Part shown: in pieces, positions 8,459-16,138 of the stretch
How positions within the stretch are numbered: position 1 is the first letter of the stretch
Layout of the letters: each line of letters begins with the position of its first letter
Assembly: GCA_934254835.1 (NCBI GenBank)
Contig: CAKQMI010000003.1
Location: 19,147-83,146, forward strand
DNA length: 64,000 nucleotides
From: an uncultured Clostridia bacterium
GTDB lineage: Bacteria; Bacillota; Clostridia; Christensenellales; CAG-917
Direction: 5' to 3'
Position numbers and translations under genes: made by a program
The notes under the pieces: generated by a model
The model's database searches: none
The model's input: the letters and a program-made list of their open reading frames with translations, nothing else
Told to the model about the DNA's origin: nothing

Positions 8459-10537
8459 TTATTTGATTTTCAGTGCGGTTTCGAACGCGTCTTTGGTTGC
8501 GCTTGCGATACGTCCCGTCTTGTCGGCGTCGCCGATGACAAAAATCCTTTCAAGCTTATCTTTCGCGTCGTTGAAAAGTTTGTTGTCGCTTCTTACGCCA
8601 AGACTGATGACGACGTTGTCGCACGGAATCTCGCTCTTGTTTTTGGTTTTTGTATCTTCAACTACGACGCCTCTTTCGTTGATTTCGACCAGCATCTTGC
8701 CGGTGACGAATTTGGTGTCGAATTTTGACAGTTTTTGCATTGCGTCGTCAACGTGTTGGAACCACATTCCGGGTGCGATTTGGTTTTTGCCCTCGACAAC
8801 GGTGACGTGATTGCCGTCTTTGCACAAGAACTCCGACGTTTCAAGCCCCGTCATACCGCTTCCAGCAACTACGATGCGTTTGTTTTCAAGTTTGACCGCG
8901 CCCGACAAAATCTCGGTAGACGTGCAAACGTTTGCATTGTCGATGCCTTTTATCGACTTCGGCTTGATGGCGACACCGCCCGTTGCCACGACGACAGCGT
9001 ACGGATTCATCTCTTTCAGCATATCGACGGTCGCCTCGGTGTTGAACATGAACTTCGCGCCAAGCTTTGTGACCGACGTCATAAGGTCTTCGGTCGCCCA
9101 TGCAATTTTGTCTTTGCCGGGACCTTTGTCGGCAAGGTTCAGTTGTCCGCCCGCGGTGCCCTCTTTTTCGATAATCGTGACGTTGAATCCGCGGTTTAAC
9201 AATACCTCTGCACACGTAAGCCCCGCGACGCCCGCGCCGACAATCGCCACATGTCTGCCGTTGCCGACCTTTTCGGTGATTTTGTCCATCTCGCCTTCGT
9301 GTCCGAGATAGGGGTTAAGCGAGCAAAGAGTGTGACTGCCGTGGAAAGCCTGTTCTTCCATGCTTTGTATGCAGTATAAACAGCAAATGCAACGGCGGAT
9401 ATCCTCGGGGTGTCCCGACGCGCACTTGTTGACCAAATGAGGATCGGCAATGTGCGGACGTCCAAGGCTGATTAAATCTTGTACGCCTGCTTTCAGTTGC
9501 TCCTCGGCTTGTTCGGGAGAGCGGATAAGGTTGGCGGCAAGCACGGGAATTTTGACATTTTTCTTGACTTCCTCCGCCATAAACTTCCTCCAGCCTACGG
9601 GGAACGACGTGGGTTCAAGCCAGTAGTTGAAGGTGTCGTAGCCCGCCGACGATACGTCGATTGCGTCGATGCCCGCTTGTTCCAGACGTTTTGCCATTTC
9701 GACGCCCTCTTTGAGGTCGTAGCCGACGCCGGGCTTTCCGATGTAGGAATAGCACTCGTCCACGGTGAGCCTGACAAGTATGGGATAGCCGGGGCAACGC
9801 TCCTTTATGCCCTTGATTATGTTCAGAAGAAAACGCATACGGTTTTCAAGACTTCCGCCGTACTCGTCGGTGCGACGGTTGGTGTACGGACTTAAAAATT
9901 GCTGGATAAGATAGCCGTGCGACGCGTGCAGTTCAACGGCGTCAACGCCCGCTTTTTGCAACCTTTCGGCAGCGTCGATAAAATCCTTTTCCAGGCTGAC
10001 GATTTGCTTATGCGAAAACGCCTTCATCTTGCTGTCGGCAAACTTCGCGCGCTCCGTAACAGACGGCGCGTAAACCTTCGGACACCAGTGCTTTTCCAAA
10101 AGTTTCGGCCCGACCTTCGGCACGACTTTGAAAATCATCTTTTTGATGCACTTCACGTTTTGGAAGGGAATCAAAAGAGGAATCGTCCCTATGCAAAGCC
10201 CGAGATTTTGACGTCCGGGGTGATGAAGTTGCACGGCGAGTTTTCCGCCCGCCTCGTGTATGCGGTCCGCAAATTTGCGCATAGGTTCGATATGAGAATC
10301 CTTGCTCATCGAAAGTTGCGCGAACGCAGCGGCGCCGTGGAAATCGTTGACGCGCGTAATTTCCGTGATGATAAGAGCCGTTCCGCCCTTTGCGCGCTCA
10401 ACGTAATAGTTCATAAGTTGTTCAGTGGGTTTGCCGTCGAAGTCGCCCATACCGATAAGCATCGGTGCCATAACAACGCGGTTTTTCAGTTGCATGTTGC
10501 CGATTTTGATTGGGCTTAACAACGTTTCATATGCCAT
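8459..10537 (-). CDS. NADH:flavin oxidoreductase / FAD-dependent 2,4-dienoyl-CoA reductase family (OYE-fusion)
   Basis: A 692-residue two-part flavoenzyme. Residues 1-370 form an Old Yellow Enzyme TIM barrel binding FMN (KNRVVMAPM, QLHHPGRQ, ELHASHGYLIQQFLSP). Cysteines in RRCICCLYC and TLCSLNP (about 385-410) fit the [4Fe-4S] site of the family. The C-terminal half is an FAD/NAD(P) domain (HVAIVGAGVAGLTCAEVL, and VVAGSGMTGLETSEFL for the second nucleotide). Relatives reduce enoyl compounds, including dienoyl-CoA, bile-acid intermediates and xenobiotics; the substrate here is unknown. About 35 residues around 135-170 (IPLLIPFQNVKCIKKM onward) look like an insertion relative to the bile-acid enzymes. 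First gene of the long operon, with its own promoter at 10569-10597. Confidence 0.92.
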   Translation of the reverse strand: MAYETLLSPIKIGNMQLKNRVVMAPMLIGMGDFDGKPTEQLMNYYVERAKGGTALIITEITRVNDFHGAAAFAQLSMSKDSHIEPMRKFADRIHEAGGKLAVQLHHPGRQNLGLCIGTIPLLIPFQNVKCIKKMIFKVVPKVGPKLLEKHWCPKVYAPSVTERAKFADSKMKAFSHKQIVSLEKDFIDAAERLQKAGVDAVELHASHGYLIQQFLSPYTNRRTDEYGGSLENRMRFLLNIIKGIKERCPGYPILVRLTVDECYSYIGKPGVGYDLKEGVEMAKRLEQAGIDAIDVSSAGYDTFNYWLEPTSFPVGWRKFMAEEVKKNVKIPVLAANLIRSPEQAEEQLKAGVQDLISLGRPHIADPHLVNKCASGHPEDIRRCICCLYCIQSMEEQAFHGSHTLCSLNPYLGHEGEMDKITEKVGNGRHVAIVGAGVAGLTCAEVLLNRGFNVTIIEKEGTAGGQLNLADKGPGKDKIAWATEDLMTSVTKLGAKFMFNTEATVDMLKEMNPYAVVVATGGVAIKPKSIKGIDNANVCTSTEILSGAVKLENKRIVVAGSGMTGLETSEFLCKDGNHVTVVEGKNQIAPGMWFQHVDDAMQKLSKFDTKFVTGKMLVEINERGVVVEDTKTKNKSEIPCDNVVISLGVRSDNKLFNDAKDKLERIFVIGDADKTGRIASATKDAFETALKIK

Positions 10538-10568
10538 AATTCACCTCAAAAATTTCAAAGTAATGTAT

Positions 10569-10597
10569 ATTATAGCACATACTCAGTGATATTACAA
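10569..10597 (-). promoter_or_regulatory. SigA-type promoter of the 10.5-0 kb operon
   Basis: On the minus strand, TTGTAA (10592-10597), a 17-nt spacer and a perfect TATAAT (10569-10574) lie 32 nt upstream of the flavoenzyme ATG. The region is divergent with the promoter at 10673. It is the only strong promoter seen ahead of this gene set. Confidence 0.7.
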
Positions 10598-10672
10598 GGA
10601 ATTTTGACAAATGCTTTAATATTGTATGATCGTTTTGCGCCTTGCGTTTTCCGCCGTCACACGGCAAATAAT

Positions 10673-10701
10673 TTGACAAATTTTGAATAAAGTTGTATAA
10701 T
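10673..10701 (+). promoter_or_regulatory. Consensus SigA promoter
   Basis: A perfect TTGACA (10673-10678), a 17-nt spacer and a perfect TATAAT (10696-10701). It drives the Cys-rich protein gene starting at 10779, leaving a leader of about 70 nt. A second TTGACA at 10604 with TATGAT 15 nt later may be an extra weak promoter. Confidence 0.85.
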
Positions 10702-10778
10702 TAAATGGTAATTTATATTTGCACATATCGGCATTTATCGTTCAAATTACAACAATAAACCTTTGTTTTGGTGATATT

Positions 10779-11216
10779 ATGACAAAACGCGAACAAGCAA
10801 TGCAAAACTTCAAAAACGGATATAACTGCGCGCAGGCGGTGCTCCTTGCGTTCAAGGACGACCTGAATTTGGACGAAAAAAACCTTGCCCTTATCTCGTC
10901 GTCGTTCGGCGGGGGCATGGGCAGAATGCGCGAAGTTTGCGGTGCGGTCAGCGGTATGTTTATGGTGGCGGGGTTGAAATACGGCTACTTCGAGCCGACC
11001 GCAAAACAGGAAAAAGCGGATCTTTACGCCCTCATTCAAAAGCTCGCGTCGGACTTCAAAGCACAAAACGGCAGTATTATTTGCAAGGAACTTTTGGGTG
11101 TTTCGGACACTTCTCCCACGCCCGAACCGCGCACGGAAGCCTACTATAAAAAACGTCCTTGTGTCGAACTTGTGGGAATCGCCGCCGAACTTATCGAAAA
11201 TTTGTCCGAAAAATAA
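10779..11216 (+). CDS. C_GCAxxG_C_C family redox-type protein
   Basis: 145 residues, start MTKREQAMQNFKNGYNCAQA at the ATG after GGTGATATT, which matches the distal part of the Shine-Dalgarno sequence. An upstream in-frame ATG at 10719 lies without a ribosome site in the leader. The spaced cysteines follow the family name: NCAQAV, GGGMGRMREVCGAVSG (the GxxG/C motif), IICKELLG and a final RPCVELV. This family (DUF of split-soret or putative redox type) is common in Clostridia and thought to bind metal or haem-like cofactors. Function is not established. It is a single-gene unit with a consensus promoter, just upstream of tRNA-Val. Confidence 0.9.
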   Translation: MTKREQAMQNFKNGYNCAQAVLLAFKDDLNLDEKNLALISSSFGGGMGRMREVCGAVSGMFMVAGLKYGYFEPTAKQEKADLYALIQKLASDFKAQNGSIICKELLGVSDTSPTPEPRTEAYYKKRPCVELVGIAAELIENLSEK

Positions 11217-11234
11217 AAAATCACCTAAAAACTG

Positions 11235-11266
11235 TTTACAAATTCAAAATAGTGTGGTAATATAAT
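11235..11266 (+). promoter_or_regulatory. Probable tRNA-Val promoter
   Basis: TTTACA (11235-11240) with TAATAT 17 nt later, overlapped by TATAAT at 11261-11266 (20-nt spacing). It ends 10-13 nt before the mature tRNA 5' end, so the primary transcript needs almost no 5' trimming. Confidence 0.55.
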
Positions 11267-11275
11267 CTTCGCTAT

Positions 11276-11351
11276 GGACGTTTAACTCAGCTGGTAGAGT
11301 GTCTTCTTGACGTGGAGAAAGTCAGCGGTTCGAGTCCGTTAACGTCCACCA
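11276..11351 (+). tRNA. tRNA-Val (anticodon GAC)
   Basis: A full cloverleaf: acceptor GGACGTT pairs perfectly with AACGTCC. The D arm is ACTC/GAGT. The anticodon arm TCTTC/GGAGA encloses loop TTGACGT, with GAC at positions 34-36, decoding GUC/GUU. The variable loop AAGTC is short, and the T arm AGCGG/CCGTT encloses TTCGAGT. The discriminator is A and CCA is encoded. It stands alone and is followed at once by a terminator and then by 1.1 kb of structured repeats. Confidence 0.96.
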
Positions 11352-11352
11352 A

Positions 11353-11385
11353 AATAACGCAATCAAACGGTTGCGTTATTTTTTT
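11353..11385 (+). terminator. Terminator of tRNA-Val
   Basis: Perfect 10-bp stem AATAACGCAA / TTGCGTTATT with an 8-nt loop, followed by a run of T. It begins 2 nt after the encoded CCA. Confidence 0.9.
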
Positions 11386-11549
11386 GTACGCTAACGTCCT
11401 CTGCGCAAATACATTTGCGCGGGCTACGCCACGTCACACACTTCGCTTTAAAAATCGCATTATTTCTTTTAATAATGCTCACTCTTGCGCTCGTGTGCTC
11501 CTCTTCCCCAAAAGTACAAAAGTATCTTTTGGGAGCCCCATTATTACGC

Positions 11550-11724
11550 GCTGACCGCAAGCAAAGAGAGGAGCAAGCGCTTGCATTTGCGAAAATCGAG
11601 CGTAGCGGACATAGACAACGATTGCACGAATTTTTCGTGCAAAATGCAAGGCATTGTTGCTTTCAACAAATCGTTGTCATAGACGCTTCACTATGCAAGT
11701 AAACTTGCTCGTTCCGCTATTAAA
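11550..11724 (+). repeat. Structured repeat, copy A (cloverleaf-like core 11616-11676)
   Basis: Begins GCTGACCGCAAGC and ends near CGCTATTA. It matches 45938-46110 read on the other strand over nearly its full length. It includes the perfect palindrome GCAAGCGCTTGC. The core is closed by CAACGATT / AATCGTTG (11616-11623 with 11669-11676) around three hairpins: GCACGAA/TTCGTGC, AATGC/GCATT and GTTG/CAAC. The first hairpin differs in sequence from the other copy but still pairs, which argues that structure is selected or templated. Confidence 0.8.
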
Positions 11725-11725
11725 C

Positions 11726-11735
11726 GAGTCCGTTC
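11726..11735 (+). repeat. Partial copy of tRNA-Val 3' arm (att-like scar, tentative)
   Basis: CGAGTCCGTT repeats the tRNA-Val T-arm segment at 11331-11340 in the same orientation, 395 bp away, directly after structured repeat A. Ten bases alone could be chance. The same arrangement recurs at ssrA with a longer match. Confidence 0.4.
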
Positions 11736-12024
11736 CAAGGGGCAGAGAACACCGAAATCTTGATTTCGGTGTTCGGCGGTTGCTTGCAAACGCTTACGTT
11801 GTGTAGCGTGTATGAAATGGTAGATAGTTTGTAGCATTTCGAAAAGCATAAATGGTACGCCCAACGCAGAGTAGCCCCGTTAACGTCACGCCCGTTAACG
11901 TCGCTTTTTGTCCTCGGCAATTCTCTTTACAGCAACGAATTACTCTCTTATGTCATTGCGAGGAGGATATCGGTGTCTCCAAAAGATACTGACTAATGGG
12001 CCCCGCGGGATACTGTGTACCCGT

Positions 12025-12201
12025 GGGGAAAAGGAGTATGCGAGCGTAAGACAACCGACTGTCGCTTGCGACAATCGGTTGGTCAAAAACGAAGCAATCG
12101 GGGCCCCCAAAAGATACTTTTGTACTTTTGGGGAAAAGGAGTATGCGAGCGTAAGACAATCGACTGTCGCTTGCGACACTCGATTGGTCAAAAACGAAGC
12201 A
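12025..12201 (+). repeat. Two direct 72-bp repeats with a covarying hairpin
   Basis: Copies at 12025-12096 and 12130-12201 begin GGGGAAAAGGAG and end AACGAAGCA, nearly identical, with period 105. Each contains an imperfect palindrome around TGTCGCTTGCGACA. The outer stem reads CAACCGA/TCGGTTG in copy 1 and CAATCGA/TCGATTG in copy 2, a paired C-to-T and G-to-A change. Confidence 0.85.
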
Positions 12202-12498
12202 TACGACGTGAGTAGCCCCGCTAACGTCCTTCTATGCGCTCTTTTGCTTGTGTCAGTTAATACACCGTATCGTATCGGCTCATCGTTTCACAAGGTGTCC
12301 CTTCCGGGAGATTGCCACAACACCGCAAGGCGGTGTTTCGCAATGACGTATTGAGGGCGTTCCTCAGAATGACAGAAGCGAGTGCACCACGCAACTCTTA
12401 AAATGGCGTATGCTCGCTATTCATTATTTTACCTTGTAAAAACAATACTTTAACACCTTGTTTTGTCAATTGAATATACTTTTCTCGTTTTTTGTTTT

Positions 12499-12912
12499 TC
12501 ACAAAAAACGGCGCAATTCTTTGACATTGGCGTCATAAAGTTTGATGAGTTCGCCGGCAAACGGGGTATCCTCGTGACTATAAAGGTGCGACGTTTTGAC
12601 AACGTCGTTAATGCCCATATTGTTGCCCTCGATAAGCATTTCGGCGATGTTGGTCGTGGACTTGTCAAGCCCCGATTTCATCTTTACGCCCATTTTCATC
12701 ATTGCCCTTTCCATCTTGTTGGGGTACGTTCCTTCGACCGCTGACGGCGTATCTCCAAGCTCTTTCGAAGCCCTTTCGGACAAATCCAAAATCTTTGTTT
12801 TTTGTTTCCACAAAGTTTCGCGCAGTTTAGTATCTTTGACGTTTTCCCAAATGTTATCGATGGCGTCCACGCCGACGTTGCAGTTTTTGATGACTTCTTT
12901 CAATAAATTCAT
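12499..12912 (-). CDS. Four-helix-bundle protein, DUF2383/ferritin-like type (tentative)
   Basis: 137 residues from MNLLKEVIKNCNVGVDAIDN. The ATG at 12912 has GGAGG 7 nt upstream; earlier in-frame starts would run through the pnt terminator. The protein is wholly helical and charged, with a conserved-looking M-rich middle (MERAMMKMGVKMKSGLDKS) and a C-terminal helix ending KELRRFL. Size and pattern resemble DUF2383-like ferritin-fold proteins, but I see no clear iron site, so the family call is weak. It lies 85 nt after pntB, separated by a terminator, so it is probably expressed alone or at a lower level. Confidence 0.65.
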   Translation of the reverse strand: MNLLKEVIKNCNVGVDAIDNIWENVKDTKLRETLWKQKTKILDLSERASKELGDTPSAVEGTYPNKMERAMMKMGVKMKSGLDKSTTNIAEMLIEGNNMGINDVVKTSHLYSHEDTPFAGELIKLYDANVKELRRFL

Positions 12913-12945
12913 ATTTGCCTCCATATCGGAGTTTGTGCAAAGCGC

Positions 12946-12976
12946 AAAAAAATATGCCACCGCATTACACGGTGGC
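12946..12976 (-). terminator. Terminator after pntB
   Basis: Perfect 7-bp stem GCCACCG/CGGTGGC (12956-12976) followed on the minus strand by seven T (12946-12952). It sits between pntB and the 12499-12912 gene. Confidence 0.85.
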
Positions 12977-12997
12977 AAATTTTCATTGTTTTTTGAT

Positions 12998-15900
12998 TTA
13001 CGCATTCATATCGGAAATGAACTTTTGGAGCGTTTCCTGAGCGTTGCCAAGGTACAGATACACGCCGTTTTCGCGAGTGTACAAGGGGTTGTCAACGCCT
13101 GCGTAGCCGGGTTTCAAGTCGTAGTTGAAGATGAAGATATTCTTGCAATCCGCGACGTCCAAAACGGGCATTCCATAAATAGGCGTGCCTTCCGCGGTGT
13201 TTGCGGCGGGGTTCAGAACGTCGTTTGCGCCGATGACGATCGACGCGTCAGCCGTCTTGAACTCGGGGTTGATATCGTCCATTTCGTACAAATCTTCGTA
13301 GTCAACGTCGGCTTCACACAGCAATACGTTCATGTGCCCGGGCATACGTCCCGCAACGGGGTGAATTGCGTATTTGACCTTGGTGCCGTTTGCGACGAGT
13401 TTGTCGGCGAGTTGCTTTACAAGGTGTTGAGCCTGCGCGATTGCCATACCGTAACCGGGGACGATAATCACGTTTTTGGCGTCCAGCAGAAGTTTGGCGG
13501 GGTTTTCGACCTTTTTGGGTGCGTCTTCCGTCTTTTCCGCAGTTGCCTCGACGGCAGGTTCAGCCGTATCGGCTTTTTCAAGCGCGACTTCGGCGGGTTT
13601 ATCCATATCGGCGATGAATTTTTGCAAGGTGTCTTGAGCGTTGCCGAGATACAGATGGACGCCGTTTTCACGCGTATAGATGGGGTTGTCAACGCCCGCG
13701 TAGCCGGGTTTCAAGTCGTAGTTGAAGATGAAGATATTCTTGCAATCTGCAACGTCCAAAACGGGCATTCCGTAGATAGGCGTACCTTCCGCGGTGTTTG
13801 CGGCGGGGTTCAGAACATCGTTTGCGCCGATGACGATTGTGGCGTCTGCCGTCTTAAACTCGGGGTTGATATTGTCCATTTCGTACAAATCTTCGTAGTC
13901 AACGTCGGCTTCGCACAACAATACGTTCATGTGTCCGGGCATACGTCCCGCAACGGGGTGAATTGCGTATTTGACTTTCGTTCCGCCTGCGGTAAGTTTG
14001 TCGGCAAGTTGCTTTACAAGGTGTTGCGCCTGCGCGATTGCCATGCCGTAGCCGGGGACGATGATGACTTCTTTCGCACCGTTGAGGCTTGACGCGTAGT
14101 TGGTCTCAGTTTTCACTTCGACGGGTTTGACTTCGGCGGTTTCAGCCTTGACTTCGGTGGTCGTTTCGACGGGTTTATCCATATCGGCGATGAATTTTTG
14201 CAAAGTTTCTTGAGCGTTGCCGAGATACAGATGTACGCCCTCTTCACGGGTGTAAATGGGGTTGTTGACGCCGGCGTAACCGGGCTTCAAGTCGTAGTTG
14301 AAGATGAAGATATTCTTGCAATCCGCGACGTCCAAAACGGGCATTCCGTAGATAGGCGTGCCTTCCGCGGTGTTTGCGGCGGGGTTCAGAACGTCGTTTG
14401 CGCCGATGACGATTGTGGCGTCAGCCGTCTTGAATTCGGGGTTAATGTTGTCCATTTCAAACAAATCCTCGTATTCGACGTTGGCTTCGCACAGCAATAC
14501 GTTCATGTGTCCGGGCATACGTCCCGCGACGGGGTGGATTGCATATTTGACCTTGGTGCCGTTTGCGACGAGTTTGTCGGCAAGTTGCTTTACAAGGTGT
14601 TGAGCCTGCGCGATTGCCATGCCGTAGCCGGGGACGATGATGACTTCTTTTGCACCGTTGAGGGTTGCGGCGTAGTTAATTTCGGTTTTCACGACGGGTT
14701 TTTCGGCTTTGACTTCTTCTTTTGCGACAGCGGGTTTATCCGCTCTGACTTCCGCAGGAGCGGGAGCGGGGGCGGGTTTCGAGTCGCCGGACGTACCGCC
14801 AAGAAGGATTGCGCCGAGTTTTCTGTTCATTGCTTTGCACATAATTTGCGTCAAAAGGAGTCCCGACGCGCCGACGATACCACCGACGGCAACCAGCAAT
14901 AAGTCGTTGATTGCAAGACCGGCGATTGCGCCCGCGACGCCCGAAAGGCTGTTGAGCAAAGAAATGGTGATGGGCATATCCGCGCCACCGACACGAATTG
15001 CGAAGATAAATCCGAAGAAGCCCGAGATAACAAGCAACAACGCAATCATGATACCGCAAAACGCTTTGATATCCATGCCGAGCACGATTTTGCCACTGCC
15101 CGCAAGAGCCGCAACCGTCGCGAACACGACGATAAGCGCGAGCGTCAACATAAGACTGCCGACGGTCATAGCCTGATGTCCCTTATAGACAACGGGTTTT
15201 TGCGGGAGAATTTTGTGAAGTTTGCCTGCCGCGACAAGGCTTCCGATGAGGGTGATCATACCGACTGCAAGCGCAAGAGACGACGTCGTCGTGGAGAATC
15301 CGTCAAAGCCCGTGCCTACGCCGAGCATAGCGAACGCGCCGACGATTGCCGATGCCGCACCGCCCAAACCGTTGAGCAACGCAACCATCTGAGGCATTTG
15401 AATCATCTTGACTTTCTTTGCAAGGACGATACCCGCAACCGTGCCGAGTGCGAGACCGATATAGAGCGTCCAGACAGTCGCGATGTGATTTGTGCCGTTG
15501 CCGTAAACGATAATGAGGATTATTGCAAGGAGCATGCAAATCGCGCTGAAACGGTTGCCGATTTTGCTGTAAACGACCTTGCCCATCATAGCGATGCCCA
15601 AAAGCACGCCAAGCGACAGTACGATTGCCATTGCAAGGTAGATCCAGTCACGAACAGAAGCGCCCGAGCCTGCGCCCGCCGATTTTGCGATGACGTCCAT
15701 ACAGCAAATAACCGCAAGAAGCCCCGCGCCGACGATTGCCGATGCGACGTAAATTGCGGTTTGTCCCTTTGCTTTTTTCTTTGCGATCATGCCGAGCATA
15801 CGGTCGGTGACCATAAATCCGCCGACGACGTTGACCATTGCAAGAGCGATTGCAAGCGAACCGAAGATCGCCGAAAGCACGACGCCCGCCGTCCCGAGAT

Positions 15901-16138
15901 TGAACAGCGATGCGCTTGCCGACAATGCGCCAAGCACCGTCACGCCCGACAATGCGTTCATACCCGACATAAGCGGAGTATGCAAAAGCGTGGGAACGTT
16001 GGAAATAAGTTTGTAACCGACGAGCGTCGCAACAACGAATACGCCAAGAAGAATCAATTGGAAATAAATTGCCTTCTCAAGACCGAAGTTGCCCATTGCA
16101 AGAGCGCCCGTCATAACAGAGTTTAACGTTGATAACAT
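12998..16138 (-). CDS. pntB: NAD(P) transhydrogenase, fused PntAB-PntB with three domain III copies
   Basis: A 1046-residue membrane protein of the proton-translocating transhydrogenase (NADH + NADP+ to NAD+ + NADPH). Residues 1-125 match the alpha-subunit membrane part (PTLLHTPLMSGMNALSG), and about 126-455 the PntB membrane domain. After a Pro/Ala/Lys/Glu-rich linker come three NADP-binding domain III units at about 495-653, 679-846 and 881-1046. E. coli PntB has one. Each unit keeps IVPGYGMAIAQAQHLVKQ, IHPVAGRMPGHMNVLL, IGANDVLNPAANTAEGTP and LKPGYAGV. Linkers between units are acidic/Ala-rich. No stop or frame break is seen, and the units differ at a few residues, so the gene looks intact rather than misassembled. 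The NAD-binding partner is pntA upstream. Confidence 0.93.
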   Translation of the reverse strand: MLSTLNSVMTGALAMGNFGLEKAIYFQLILLGVFVVATLVGYKLISNVPTLLHTPLMSGMNALSGVTVLGALSASASLFNLGTAGVVLSAIFGSLAIALAMVNVVGGFMVTDRMLGMIAKKKAKGQTAIYVASAIVGAGLLAVICCMDVIAKSAGAGSGASVRDWIYLAMAIVLSLGVLLGIAMMGKVVYSKIGNRFSAICMLLAIILIIVYGNGTNHIATVWTLYIGLALGTVAGIVLAKKVKMIQMPQMVALLNGLGGAASAIVGAFAMLGVGTGFDGFSTTTSSLALAVGMITLIGSLVAAGKLHKILPQKPVVYKGHQAMTVGSLMLTLALIVVFATVAALAGSGKIVLGMDIKAFCGIMIALLLVISGFFGFIFAIRVGGADMPITISLLNSLSGVAGAIAGLAINDLLLVAVGGIVGASGLLLTQIMCKAMNRKLGAILLGGTSGDSKPAPAPAPAEVRADKPAVAKEEVKAEKPVVKTEINYAATLNGAKEVIIVPGYGMAIAQAQHLVKQLADKLVANGTKVKYAIHPVAGRMPGHMNVLLCEANVEYEDLFEMDNINPEFKTADATIVIGANDVLNPAANTAEGTPIYGMPVLDVADCKNIFIFNYDLKPGYAGVNNPIYTREEGVHLYLGNAQETLQKFIADMDKPVETTTEVKAETAEVKPVEVKTETNYASSLNGAKEVIIVPGYGMAIAQAQHLVKQLADKLTAGGTKVKYAIHPVAGRMPGHMNVLLCEADVDYEDLYEMDNINPEFKTADATIVIGANDVLNPAANTAEGTPIYGMPVLDVADCKNIFIFNYDLKPGYAGVDNPIYTRENGVHLYLGNAQDTLQKFIADMDKPAEVALEKADTAEPAVEATAEKTEDAPKKVENPAKLLLDAKNVIIVPGYGMAIAQAQHLVKQLADKLVANGTKVKYAIHPVAGRMPGHMNVLLCEADVDYEDLYEMDDINPEFKTADASIVIGANDVLNPAANTAEGTPIYGMPVLDVADCKNIFIFNYDLKPGYAGVDNPLYTRENGVYLYLGNAQETLQKFISDMNA
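13000..14690 (-). repeat. Threefold in-frame repeat encoding domain III
   Basis: Three units of roughly 500 bp, near 13000-13500, 13600-14095 and 14180-14680, almost identical in DNA. Most differences are silent or conservative (for example NNP/DNP before IYTR). The linkers between them are clearly different, so this is not a simple recent tandem copy of a whole block. Confidence 0.9.

Larger units (their letters stand above)
11386..12498. other. Repeat-rich non-coding region downstream of tRNA-Val
   Basis: No credible gene in 1.1 kb. It holds a segment at 11480-11540 that recurs inverted at 12100-12150, the structured repeat at 11550-11724, and a perfect 13-bp hairpin at 11748-11775 (arms GAACACCGAAATC / GATTTCGGTGTTC). 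It also holds five copies of (C)CG(T/C)TAACGTC, the tandem 72-bp repeats at 12025 and 12130, and a palindromic GTCATTGCGAGG / CGCAATGAC-type element spread over 11950-12380. Short frames here are low-complexity readings of these repeats. Confidence 0.8.

Noticed and set aside
10755..10781. Shared leader with GGTGATATT before several starts as a new motif
   Set aside because: GGTGAT is the distal part of the normal anti-Shine-Dalgarno complement (AAGGAGGTGAT), so ordinary ribosome binding explains it.
11312..12354. Several 60-148 codon frames after tRNA-Val
   Set aside because: They are readings of repeats; similar peptides recur only because the DNA repeats. No ribosome sites or family features.
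13000..14690. CRISPR-like array
   Set aside because: The repeats are about 500 bp, coding and in frame; they encode domain III. No CRISPR repeats or cas genes were seen anywhere in the window.
15176..16126. Long plus-strand frame (316 codons) opposite pntB
   Set aside because: Antisense to a clear transhydrogenase membrane domain. Its composition (Arg, His, Asp, Cys rich) is typical of an antisense reading, and it has no ribosome site.
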